Shown here: piece by piece, positions 34,854 to 42,639 of the stretch
Layout of the letters: each line of letters starts with the position of its first letter
How positions within the stretch are numbered: the stretch's first letter is position 1
NCBI RefSeq assembly: GCF_013141765.1
Contig: NZ_WHOD01000013.1
Location: forward strand, 124,001 to 188,000
DNA from: Paenibacillus foliorum
Lineage (GTDB): Bacteria; Bacillota; Bacilli; Paenibacillales; NBRC-103111
Direction: 5' to 3'
DNA length: 64,000 nucleotides
The notes under the pieces: model-generated
What the model was told of the DNA's origin: nothing
What the model saw: the letters and a program-made list of their open reading frames with translations, nothing else
The model's database searches: none
Made by a program: the position numbers and the translations under genes

Positions 34854-35627
34854 ATGAGATTGCAGGATAAAATTACTTTAATCACGGGCTCAGGTTCGGG
34901 AATCGGACAAAGCTCGGCTCTTTTGTTCGCGAAGGAAGGCGCTACAGTTATAGTTAACGATTTATTGGAGGAAAAAGGCCAAGAGACGGTTGAACTCATT
35001 AAGCAGGCCGGAGGCAATGCCGTTTTTATCCAAGCCGATGTTACGGATCCAGAATCGGTCAAAGCTATGGTCGATCAAGTGATTGCAGCTTATGGTCGAA
35101 TCGACGTACTATTCAATAACGCAGGTGTTAGCGGCGTAGGTGCGATCCATGAGGTGGAGCCTGATGCGTGGGACCGTGTTATTAACATTAATATCCGCGG
35201 CGTGTATTTGCCAAGTAAGTATGTGATTCCTCATATGATGGAGCGCCGCGAAGGATCGATCATCAATATGTCCTCATGTATTGCTGAGATCGGTTTGGCT
35301 CGCCGCGCTTCTTATTCAGCAACCAAGGGTGCTGTTCTGGCTTTGACCAAATCGATGCAGGTCGATTATGCGCCTTACCAAATTCGTGTCAATGCGCTGC
35401 TGCCAGGAACTATCCTAACTCCGTTTGTTGAAAATTATTTGCGCAACTCTTATGACGATCCTGAGGAAGCTATTGCGGGATTGAAAAAACGCCAATTGAG
35501 CGGCGATCTTGGCAGACCTGAGGATGTTGCTAAAGCAGCTTTGTTCCTTGCATCGGATGAATCACGCTTTATGATGGGTTCTCCACTGTACATTGATGGT
35601 GGCGTAGTATTTGGTAAGGATGCTTAG
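34854..35627 (+). CDS. Short-chain dehydrogenase/reductase
   Basis: This 257-residue SDR has the cofactor loop TGSGSGIG near residue 14, NNAG, catalytic Ser in NMSSCIAE and the YSATKG motif (Tyr-x3-Lys). An acidic residue after the second beta strand (VNDLLEE) suggests NAD preference. The start follows AAGGATG. It lies 28 bases after the IclR gene. In this operon it probably oxidises a sugar or a 2-keto-3-deoxy acid. Confidence 0.92.
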   Translation: MRLQDKITLITGSGSGIGQSSALLFAKEGATVIVNDLLEEKGQETVELIKQAGGNAVFIQADVTDPESVKAMVDQVIAAYGRIDVLFNNAGVSGVGAIHEVEPDAWDRVININIRGVYLPSKYVIPHMMERREGSIINMSSCIAEIGLARRASYSATKGAVLALTKSMQVDYAPYQIRVNALLPGTILTPFVENYLRNSYDDPEEAIAGLKKRQLSGDLGRPEDVAKAALFLASDESRFMMGSPLYIDGGVVFGKDA

Positions 35628-35799
35628 GATTAACCACTGTTTGATAAGTCAGTAGCGAATCGTTTAACTGGAATTTCTGAAGCTAATTCGGCCTTTTCAT
35701 CATGGGTAAGGACTTTAATTGGAAAAGATCCATCTAATTACTGAATTTGAAGTTGAACTTTTTTAAAAAAATCATTTGACTAATGGAGGAATAAATAGG

Positions 35800-36726
35800 A
35801 TGAAACTTCTAACTTTTATCGAAAATGGTCAGCAAAAGCTGGGTGTTAAGACCGAACAAGGTGTTGTACATATTACCGCTGCTTTGCAAAAGGTTCCGGC
35901 TGCAGCAGGCCAATCCGTGGCACAAACCATACATGAAGTCATCGATGGCGGAGCAACAGCTGTTGAAGGTCTTCAATCCTATGTTAGTCAAGCATTGTCA
36001 GCAGCAGGTGCAGACTCCGGCTATGTTTTAAATGAGTCTGATCTGATTCTAGGACCGTGCGTTACGCATCCTAACAAAATCATTTGTGTAGGTCTTAACT
36101 ATCGTAAACATGCTGAGGAAACGGGAGCAGCTATTCCGCAATACCCTATTTTGTTCAATAAGTTTAATAACACATTAACAGGTCATGGTGCAGACGTTCC
36201 GCTTCCAGTAAAAGTTTCCAGCAAAGTCGATTATGAGGCGGAGCTAGTAATTGTTATTGGTAAGAAAGCAAAATATGTGTCCAAAGAAGACGCATTGAGC
36301 CATGTATTTGGTTACTGTAATGTTAATGATTTGTCAGCTCGCGATCTTCAACTGCGTACACAGCAATGGCTGCTTGGCAAAAGCTGCGACGGCTTCAGCC
36401 CTCTAGGTCCTTATCTTGTAACAGCTGATGAAGTAGGCAATCCTAACGACTTGGGCATCCGTTGTATCGTCAATGGAGAAGTGCGTCAAAACTCTAATAC
36501 TTCGGACATGATTTTCCATTGTGATGAAATCGTCAGCTACATTTCTCAGCACATGACTTTAGTTCCGGGCGATGTGATTTTGACTGGAACTCCTGAAGGT
36601 GTAGTGTTGGGCTTGCCTGAGGCACAGCAGGTGTATTTGAAGGACGGCGATGTCGTGACTATTGAAATCGATAAGCTTGGTTCTCTGACTAACCGGTTAG
36701 TGGATGAGGAAAAGCTTGCAAAGTAA
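35800..36726 (+). CDS. Fumarylacetoacetate hydrolase family protein
   Basis: This 308-residue protein has the FAH C-terminal fold: CVGLNYRKHAEE, then VDYEAELVIVIGKKA with the metal-binding Glu pair, NDLSARDLQ and the LTGTPEGV motif. Family members cleave or hydrate acylpyruvates and 2,4-diketo-3-deoxy sugar acids. Beside SDRs and sugar-acid dehydratases, a 2,4-diketo-3-deoxyaldonate hydrolase role is likely (inference). The ATG at 35800 follows AATGGAGGA. A palindromic repeat begins at its stop codon. Confidence 0.92.
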   Translation: MKLLTFIENGQQKLGVKTEQGVVHITAALQKVPAAAGQSVAQTIHEVIDGGATAVEGLQSYVSQALSAAGADSGYVLNESDLILGPCVTHPNKIICVGLNYRKHAEETGAAIPQYPILFNKFNNTLTGHGADVPLPVKVSSKVDYEAELVIVIGKKAKYVSKEDALSHVFGYCNVNDLSARDLQLRTQQWLLGKSCDGFSPLGPYLVTADEVGNPNDLGIRCIVNGEVRQNSNTSDMIFHCDEIVSYISQHMTLVPGDVILTGTPEGVVLGLPEAQQVYLKDGDVVTIEIDKLGSLTNRLVDEEKLAK

Positions 36727-36840
36727 GTTTCGCTAGTGCGAAATTCAAAAGATTATGCTAATGATGTAGGTTTCGCTAAAGCGAAGCTCATAAGATTATG
36801 CTTACGAAGTAAGTTTCGCTACAGCGAAACTCTAAGGAGG
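36723..36840 (+). repeat. Tandem 43-bp repeats with GTTTCGCT/AGCGAAAC palindromes
   Basis: Two full 43-bp units (36723-36765 and 36766-36808) and a partial third (36809-36840) each contain GTTTCGCTANNGCGAA, which can form an RNA hairpin, followed by GATTATGCT. The third copy runs straight into the AAGGAGG site of the small UxaA gene. Confidence 0.8.
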
Positions 36841-36849
36841 TTAACAAAC

Positions 36850-37170
36850 ATGGCGGGACATCACATTGAAGCAGGCGCCGATGCATTGGTAATGGACGCA
36901 CGCGATCACGTGGCGACGGCAATCAAGGATTTGCAGCAAGGGCATAAAATAACTTATCGCGTACAGGACCAAGTACGAGAACTGACGCTAATTGATTCGA
37001 TTCCTTTCGGTCATAAATTTGCAATAGAAGATGTTACAGACGGAATAGATATCCGTAAATATGGTGAAGTAATCGGCAGAACTACAGTTAACATTCAGGC
37101 TGGACAGCATGTACACGTGCACAATGTTGAAGGTATACGCGGCCGGGGCGACCAGGCAGTAAAGGCTTAA
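36850..37170 (+). CDS. UxaA family dehydratase, small SAF-domain subunit
   Basis: This 106-residue protein matches the N-terminal SAF domain of altronate/galactarate dehydratases (UxaA/GarD), here as a separate polypeptide. HKFAIEDVTDGIDIRKYGEVIGR and HVHVHNVEGIRGRG are typical. The ATG at 36850 has AAGGAGG upstream; the longer frame from 36736 runs through the repeats and is not real. It should pair with the large subunit encoded after 129 bases. Confidence 0.9.
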   Translation: MAGHHIEAGADALVMDARDHVATAIKDLQQGHKITYRVQDQVRELTLIDSIPFGHKFAIEDVTDGIDIRKYGEVIGRTTVNIQAGQHVHVHNVEGIRGRGDQAVKA

Positions 37171-37240
37171 ATAATCAGAATAAGGTTAATAACCTTATAG
37201 GTATCTAATAGGATTCATAAATGTCTTCAAATGCAGCAAA

Positions 37241-37291
37241 TCAGATCATGCTAACGAAAGTCAGTTTCGCTAAAGCGAAACTCATAGGAGG
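37241..37291 (+). repeat. Fourth copy of the GTTTCGCT palindromic repeat
   Basis: ATCATGCTAACGAAAGTC precedes AGTTTCGCTAAAGCGAAACT, the best palindrome of the set, which ends 5 bases before the AGGAGG of the large UxaA gene. It is the same family as 36723-36840. Confidence 0.75.
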
Positions 37292-37299
37292 AAAACAAA

Positions 37300-38460
37300 A
37301 TGGATCATATGATGGGATATAGAAGGCCGGATGGCACGGTAGGAATCCGCAATCATTTGCTCATTATTCCGACAGTCATTTGTGCTAATCAAGTGTGCAG
37401 CCGTATCTCTCAGATGGTTGCTGAGACAGTTGCTATTCCACATCAGCATGGCTGCAGCCAAATCGGTGCGGATAAAGAGCGCACATTCGATGTGTTGGCG
37501 GGGACTGGTAGAAATCCGAATGTAGGCGGAGTTATTATTATCAGCTTAGGCTGTGAGGTTATTGATCCTCATGAGCTTGCAGATGCAATCCGACCTACAG
37601 GCAAGCTGGTAGAGGTGTTCGATATTCAATCGGTTGGAGGCTCGGTTAAGGCGATTCAGCATGGTGTCGAGATTGCCAAGAGAATGCAGGAGCAATTGAA
37701 TGCTATGCAGCCTGAACCGGTTCCATTCAGCGAGCTGATCATTGGTGTGAAATGCGGCGGTTCAGATGCTACCTCCGGATTAGCATCAAACCCGGCTCTA
37801 GGTGCAGCAGCAGATTCGCTTATCCAACTGGGCGGCGGTGTTGTAATTGGTGAAACTACTGAGATTATCGGTGCGGAGCACGTTCTAGCATCCCGCTGCG
37901 CAACGGAGGAAGTAGCTGGCGAGCTGTATCATATCGTTAACCGCTTCGAGAAAGAAGTAGAGCGGATGGGTGCCGATATGAGAGGGGGCAACCCTAGCCC
38001 GGGCAATATTGCGGGCGGCTTGACCACTATCGAAGAGAAGTCCCTTGGCTGTATTAGCAAATGCGGTACTGCACCTATACAAGGGATTGTAGAATATGCC
38101 GAGTCTATCCCGAAGAGTGGTTTATACTTTATGGACTCGCCGGGCAACGATATTGAATGTGTATCGGGAATGGCAGCAGGAGGAGCTCATCTAGTGTGCT
38201 TTACAACTGGACGAGGTACACCTACTGGCTCAGCGGTTATTCCCGTTATTAAAATTACAGGAAACACACGGATGTTCGAACGGATGAGCGATAACATGGA
38301 TGTCAATGTAGGCGACATGCTGGAGGGTACAATTAGCCTTGAGGATGCTGGAGAACTGATTTGGAATGAGATCAAAGAGGTAGCAAACGGTAAATTGACA
38401 AAGGCAGAAATTCTCGGACATACAGAGTTCAGCATAAATCGAATTGGACCTAGTCTTTAA
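37300..38460 (+). CDS. UxaA family dehydratase, large subunit
   Basis: This 386-residue protein corresponds to the C-terminal catalytic part of altronate/galactarate dehydratases: GYRRPDGTVGIRNHLLIIPT at the start, CSQIGAD, IGVKCGGSDATSGLASNP and GCISKCGTAPIQG with conserved cysteines. Family members use iron to remove water from sugar acids, giving 2-keto-3-deoxy acids. With the small subunit at 36850 it forms a split enzyme. TAGGAGG precedes the ATG. Confidence 0.92.
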   Translation: MDHMMGYRRPDGTVGIRNHLLIIPTVICANQVCSRISQMVAETVAIPHQHGCSQIGADKERTFDVLAGTGRNPNVGGVIIISLGCEVIDPHELADAIRPTGKLVEVFDIQSVGGSVKAIQHGVEIAKRMQEQLNAMQPEPVPFSELIIGVKCGGSDATSGLASNPALGAAADSLIQLGGGVVIGETTEIIGAEHVLASRCATEEVAGELYHIVNRFEKEVERMGADMRGGNPSPGNIAGGLTTIEEKSLGCISKCGTAPIQGIVEYAESIPKSGLYFMDSPGNDIECVSGMAAGGAHLVCFTTGRGTPTGSAVIPVIKITGNTRMFERMSDNMDVNVGDMLEGTISLEDAGELIWNEIKEVANGKLTKAEILGHTEFSINRIGPSL

Positions 38461-38480
38461 TTTTTGGGAGGAAATCAGCA

Positions 38481-39275
38481 ATGGCCAGATTAAGTGGTAA
38501 GGTAGCTCTAGTAACGGGCGGCAGTCGAGGGATCGGCGAAGCCATCGTAATTCGGTTAGCTGAGGAGGGAGCTTATGTAGCAATTAACTACACATCCGAC
38601 CGCTCTCGTTCTTTAGCCGAAAAAGTGAAGGAACAGGTTGAAGCATTGGGTAGTAAAGCAATTGTTGTACAGGCCGATGTGGGCAATAAGGAGCAGGTAG
38701 AGGCCATGTTCCAGCAGGTTCAACAGGAGCTTGGCGATATCGAAATTTTGGTTAATAACGCAGGTATCGCACCCTTCGAGCCTTTTCTTAAGGTTACCGA
38801 GGAGACTTGGGACCGAACTTACAACACCAATGTAAAGTCGATCTTTTTGTGCTCGCAGCTTGCCGCTAAATCAATGATTGAGAAGCGGTACGGCAAAATT
38901 ATCAACGTGCTGTCGACAGCAAGCCTTGTCGTTACAAGCCCGGTCATCCCTCATTATCAATCATCCAAAGCTGCGGCTAATATGCTTACCAAGGGCATGG
39001 CTATTGAGCTAGGTAAATATAACATTAACGTGAATGCAGTAGGACCAAGCACGGTAGATACGGATATGTGCACAGACTTTTTGGCTGACCCGCGTATTCG
39101 TGCCCAAGAGGTAGAAGCTAATCCGATGAAACGGCTTGGTACGGCAAGACAAATCGGTGACGCAGTCGTATTCCTGGCATCCGATGAGGCTATGCAGATC
39201 AATGGACATTTGCTGATGATAGACGGAGGTTTATCTGTAAAGGCTGCGCAGCCTGAAGACCATCTGGAGCATTAA
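38481..39275 (+). CDS. Short-chain dehydrogenase/reductase, FabG-like
   Basis: This 264-residue SDR has TGGSRGIG near residue 13, NNAGIAPF, catalytic Ser in NVLSTAS and the YQSSKAA active-site motif (Tyr-x3-Lys). It is the last gene of the IclR-led operon, 20 bases after the dehydratase, with GGGAGG before the ATG and a terminator after it. It is probably a sugar or keto-acid dehydrogenase in the same pathway rather than a fatty acid enzyme. Confidence 0.9.
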   Translation: MARLSGKVALVTGGSRGIGEAIVIRLAEEGAYVAINYTSDRSRSLAEKVKEQVEALGSKAIVVQADVGNKEQVEAMFQQVQQELGDIEILVNNAGIAPFEPFLKVTEETWDRTYNTNVKSIFLCSQLAAKSMIEKRYGKIINVLSTASLVVTSPVIPHYQSSKAAANMLTKGMAIELGKYNINVNAVGPSTVDTDMCTDFLADPRIRAQEVEANPMKRLGTARQIGDAVVFLASDEAMQINGHLLMIDGGLSVKAAQPEDHLEH

Positions 39276-39292
39276 TATTTCTGGGTAATAAG

Positions 39293-39327
39293 GAGTTCTT
39301 CTCTTTGGAGAAGGGCTCTATTTTTTT
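39293..39327 (+). terminator. Rho-independent terminator
   Basis: GAGTTCTTCTC / GAGAAGGGCTC (two G-T pairs) with a 4-nt loop and seven T residues. Confidence 0.82.
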
Positions 39328-39491
39328 CTGGAGGCAAGCCTCTTGTTGGTATAATCTTCTTAACGTTTGCAAGTGTTTTCGACAAATTTTCTACGATTCA
39401 GTCATAAAATCTAATAATCTCCTAATATCTGTCTCAAACTTTTTAAAAGTTTATGCTCTATAGTAGAGATATAGATCAGGGAGGTGGTTTT

Positions 39492-40082
39492 ATGAAACAT
39501 ATTCAACTACTGCACAAAGGAAAAGTGTATCACGGTATCATTGGTTACGAAGAAGATTTTATGGAAATTGAGCTCTCAACATTGCCAGCGTTTGGTTTGG
39601 GAGAAAAAGTGTTATGCTTTAATTTTCAAAGACGTCAGCTTTCGATTGTTTTGCATATATCTAAATCAAAGGTCGTTTTGGCTCCTGCTGATTCTGAAAT
39701 TTTTCATATAGAGGCTAATCCCGGAAGAGAGTATGGCGAGCTGGTTGGTGAAGAACAAAAAGCCGTCAAGAGCTATAAATTAAACACTTTCGGTACAATT
39801 ACTGAAGATTTTAAGACAAGAGCTGTACGTATTTCCGATGTGAGTTGCTTAAGTCTTGGTTTCAAGATTGATGATTTTACTGTAAAGTTAAACGAAGTTT
39901 ATGAGAGTACGATCTTTTGCGATGATGAAACAATAAGAATGCAATTAATTGTACGCTATGCGCACATTATGGAGAAGACGATCCGTTACGGCTCCGAAAT
40001 TCACTATATTTCGCCAGCTGATTTAAATAAATTTCGCTATTTCATAGTGACGCAGAATTTCAAGCAGCTCATGCATGTGTAA
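39492..40082 (+). CDS. PilZ-like domain protein
   Basis: This 196-residue cytoplasmic protein has an N-terminal beta domain and a C-terminal part resembling PilZ: RAVRISDVSCLSLGFKI, then RYAHIMEKTIRYGSEIHYI and a final helix. The canonical RxxxR and (D/N)xSxxG motifs are only partly kept (DVSCLSLG), so cyclic-di-GMP binding is uncertain. ATG 39492 follows AGGGAGGTGG. It may be an effector for the HD-GYP and GGDEF-EAL proteins in this window, but no direct link is visible. Confidence 0.65.
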   Translation: MKHIQLLHKGKVYHGIIGYEEDFMEIELSTLPAFGLGEKVLCFNFQRRQLSIVLHISKSKVVLAPADSEIFHIEANPGREYGELVGEEQKAVKSYKLNTFGTITEDFKTRAVRISDVSCLSLGFKIDDFTVKLNEVYESTIFCDDETIRMQLIVRYAHIMEKTIRYGSEIHYISPADLNKFRYFIVTQNFKQLMHV

Positions 40083-40132
40083 GGAAATCTGATCAAATAA
40101 TGCGAACAAGCTTCTTATATAGAGTTTATATG

Positions 40133-40163
40133 AACTGTCGGAGTTATTTCCGGCAGTTTTTTG
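40133..40163 (+). terminator. Rho-independent terminator
   Basis: AACTGTCGGA / TCCGGCAGTT (one G-T pair) with a 6-nt loop and a T-run. Confidence 0.85.
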
Positions 40164-40316
40164 TTTTTGATAAGCCCTAACGGCTCTCCTTATTTTTGGT
40201 TCACCTGACATTAAATTTATCTATGCAAAACATGTAATCTATCTATTATCTTTATATCTACTTTATGTCTTATAATCAGAGATATCAATAGACCTTATAA
40301 TTGGAGGATACGAAAA

Positions 40317-41474
40317 ATGAGATATTTAACAGCAGGAGAGTCGCATGGACCACAGTTGACGGCTATTATAGAGGGCATGCCTAGCAATATTAGACTTACA
40401 GCTGAACATATCGATACAGAGCTGCGACGGAGGCAGCAAGGATATGGACGAGGCAGACGGATGGAAATTGAGAGTGATCAAGTGCGGATTGTCGGAGGAG
40501 TACGGCATGGTAAGACAACCGGGGCTCCAATTGCACTAGTTGTTGAAAACAAAGATTGGAATCATTGGAGCCAGATTATGGGGGCAGAGCCAACAGATGA
40601 GCCCATTAAGCGGGCAGTTACTAGACCGAGACCGGGACATGCCGACCTGAATGGCGGGTTGAAATATAAACAGACTGATTTACGTAATATTTTGGAGCGT
40701 TCAAGCGCTAGAGAAACGACGATTCGCGTTGCTTGCGGAGCTGCGGCAAGAAGCCTGCTTCAATTGTTCGGGATTCATATTGGAAGCCAAGTATTGCGAA
40801 TTGGAGAAGTGTCGGCTAAGCGCTCCGCTCTATCAGTGGAGGAGCTCCGACAGGTTACTGAGCAGTCACCACTGCGCACGGCAGATAAGGACATTGAAGA
40901 AGCTATGATGAGGCACATTGATGAAGTAAAAGCAGCAGGGGACTCTGTTGGCGGCCTGATAGAGGTAATAGCTGAAGGAGTGCCTGTCGGACTGGGCAGC
41001 CATGTGCAGTGGGATAGGAAATTGGACGGAAAAATTGCACAAGCTGTCATGTCCATTCAGGCATTTAAAGGATGTGAGTTCGGTGTTGGATTTGATGCGG
41101 CAAGGTTACGCGGTTCCAAGGTTCATGATGAAATCATGCATGATTCGCAGAGCGGATTTTCACGTGCGAGCAATCGGGCCGGCGGATTTGAAGGCGGAAT
41201 GACTACAGGCGAACCGATAGTTGTACGCGCTGTAATGAAGCCAATTCCAACCCTTTATAAGCCGATTAGCAGTGTTGATATTGAAACAAAGCAGCCTTTT
41301 GCCGCTCAGATCGAACGCTCCGACAGCTGTGCAGTTCCAGCGGCTGCAGTCGTGATGGAGAATGTAATTGCTTGGGAGCTAGCCTGCGCTTTTCTGGATA
41401 AATTCGGCGGAGATTCTTATGAGGAAATAGAACGGAATTATAACAATTATTTGGAACAAATACGCAATTATTAA
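40317..41474 (+). CDS. aroC: Chorismate synthase
   Basis: This 385-residue enzyme has the chorismate synthase signatures GESHGPQL (about residue 7), [13 protein letters not shown] and the late GASNRAGG-like [16 protein letters not shown]. It converts 5-enolpyruvylshikimate 3-phosphate to chorismate with reduced FMN, the last step of the shikimate pathway. The length and catalytic His/Arg/Asp segments look normal. It stands alone between a terminator and the LacI gene, not in an aro operon. Confidence 0.96.
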   Translation: MRYLTAGESHGPQLTAIIEGMPSNIRLTAEHIDTELRRRQQGYGRGRRMEIESDQVRIVGGVRHGKTTGAPIALVVENKDWNHWSQIMGAEPTDEPIKRAVTRPRPGHADLNGGLKYKQTDLRNILERSSARETTIRVACGAAARSLLQLFGIHIGSQVLRIGEVSAKRSALSVEELRQVTEQSPLRTADKDIEEAMMRHIDEVKAAGDSVGGLIEVIAEGVPVGLGSHVQWDRKLDGKIAQAVMSIQAFKGCEFGVGFDAARLRGSKVHDEIMHDSQSGFSRASNRAGGFEGGMTTGEPIVVRAVMKPIPTLYKPISSVDIETKQPFAAQIERSDSCAVPAAAVVMENVIAWELACAFLDKFGGDSYEEIERNYNNYLEQIRNY

Positions 41475-41509
41475 TTCTATCTGTTGAGTCCGAGTCCGAA
41501 AATTCGTGA

Positions 41510-41538
41510 TTGTCAGTCGGTATAACACGTGTTATATT
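41510..41538 (+). promoter_or_regulatory. LacI gene promoter with overlapping operator
   Basis: TTGTCA, 17-bp spacer, TATATT. The perfect 16-bp palindrome TATAACACGTGTTATA (41521-41536) covers the spacer and part of the -10, which predicts autorepression. Confidence 0.75.
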
Positions 41539-41560
41539 AGCTCTAGAGGTGTTTCATAAA

Positions 41561-42586
41561 ATGAGCAAAAGGGTAACCAGCTTTGATGTAGCCAAGCAAG
41601 CAGGAGTCTCACGAAGCGTCGTCTCTGCCGTGCTGAACGGTACACAGGGCATAGGTGTTAGTGCTGAGAAGCGGGCAGCCGTATTGGATGCGATCCGAGA
41701 TTTGAACTATCAGGTGGATGCACAAGCTCGTGGCATGAAGACGGGAAAAAGCCAATGTCTTGCTGCTTACGGCAATGTTTCGAACGCACTTTTTTTGCAG
41801 GTGCTCGAAGGGATGCAGGAAGTATGTGCAGGAAACGGCTACCACTTATTACTATACGCTTCGGGTCCTGTAACCGATCAAAAGGGACTGCTTGATTTGT
41901 ATTTACAGCGGCGGATTGACGGTATTGTTGCATTGGATCGGCCGAATAAAATTTCTGAGGAATGGGTGGAGCTGATTAATCAGCATAACCTGCCCTATGT
42001 TTCAGTGGAGGGATATCCAGATCATAATCGTATAGCATCCGTTCTAATGGATTATGGCGACAGTATCCGCAAAGCGCTTGATTATTTGTGGAAGCAAACG
42101 GGACTTCCCCCAGCATACTTGGAAATGTTCCATCAGCATGCGCCCTTAGGATGGGGAGACCATGAGCGGAAGCAAACTTATTTGGAGTGGTGTGCAGCCA
42201 AAGGCTTGCAGCCGCAAATGTATTCTGCTGCGGATGGGCCGTGGGAAGAACGAGCTGATTATTGGAAGAAGTGGATTCAGGAGCGCAGAACACCTTTTGC
42301 TTTACTAAGCAATTGGTCGCGTGGAGCGGTTTATGTATGCCGAGCAGCCCAGCTGCAGGGCATTCAGATCGGCAAGGATATCCATGTAATGGCTGCAGAT
42401 AATACAGAGCGGATCAACCAGCATCTATTTCCAGCCATTACTTCTATCGAGATTCCTTATCGTGAGATGGGACGGTTGGCAGCGCTGCGTTTATTGGAAT
42501 ATATTGATGGACAGAGATCCTATGAGGACAAAAGCACAATTTCGGTTTCCGCACAGCTGGTGGCTCGCCACAGCGTGGGAAGCTAA
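41561..42586 (+). CDS. LacI family transcriptional regulator
   Basis: This 341-residue regulator has an N-terminal LacI helix-turn-helix and hinge (SFDVAKQAGVSRSVVSAVLN) and a periplasmic-binding-protein-like effector domain. The ATG at 41561 follows AGAGGTG. The same palindromic operator lies in its own promoter and before the alpha-mannosidase gene, so it very probably represses both until a mannose-type oligosaccharide or derivative binds. Confidence 0.92.
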   Translation: MSKRVTSFDVAKQAGVSRSVVSAVLNGTQGIGVSAEKRAAVLDAIRDLNYQVDAQARGMKTGKSQCLAAYGNVSNALFLQVLEGMQEVCAGNGYHLLLYASGPVTDQKGLLDLYLQRRIDGIVALDRPNKISEEWVELINQHNLPYVSVEGYPDHNRIASVLMDYGDSIRKALDYLWKQTGLPPAYLEMFHQHAPLGWGDHERKQTYLEWCAAKGLQPQMYSAADGPWEERADYWKKWIQERRTPFALLSNWSRGAVYVCRAAQLQGIQIGKDIHVMAADNTERINQHLFPAITSIEIPYREMGRLAALRLLEYIDGQRSYEDKSTISVSAQLVARHSVGS

Positions 42587-42600
42587 TTTTTTTCACTAAA

Positions 42601-42616
42601 TATAACACGTGTTATT
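42601..42616. promoter_or_regulatory. Second LacI operator, before the alpha-mannosidase gene
   Basis: The 14-bp palindrome ATAACACGTGTTAT at 42602-42615 is identical to that in the LacI promoter. TTCACT and TTAAAA hexamers 17 bases apart flank it and may be a weak promoter. Confidence 0.8.
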
Positions 42617-42639
42617 AAAATTGATAGGGAGTGATAGAT

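Noticed and set aside
36736..36849. N-terminal extension of the small UxaA subunit
   Set aside because: The extension is translated repeat DNA. The AAGGAGG site and SAF-domain start fit the ATG at 36850.
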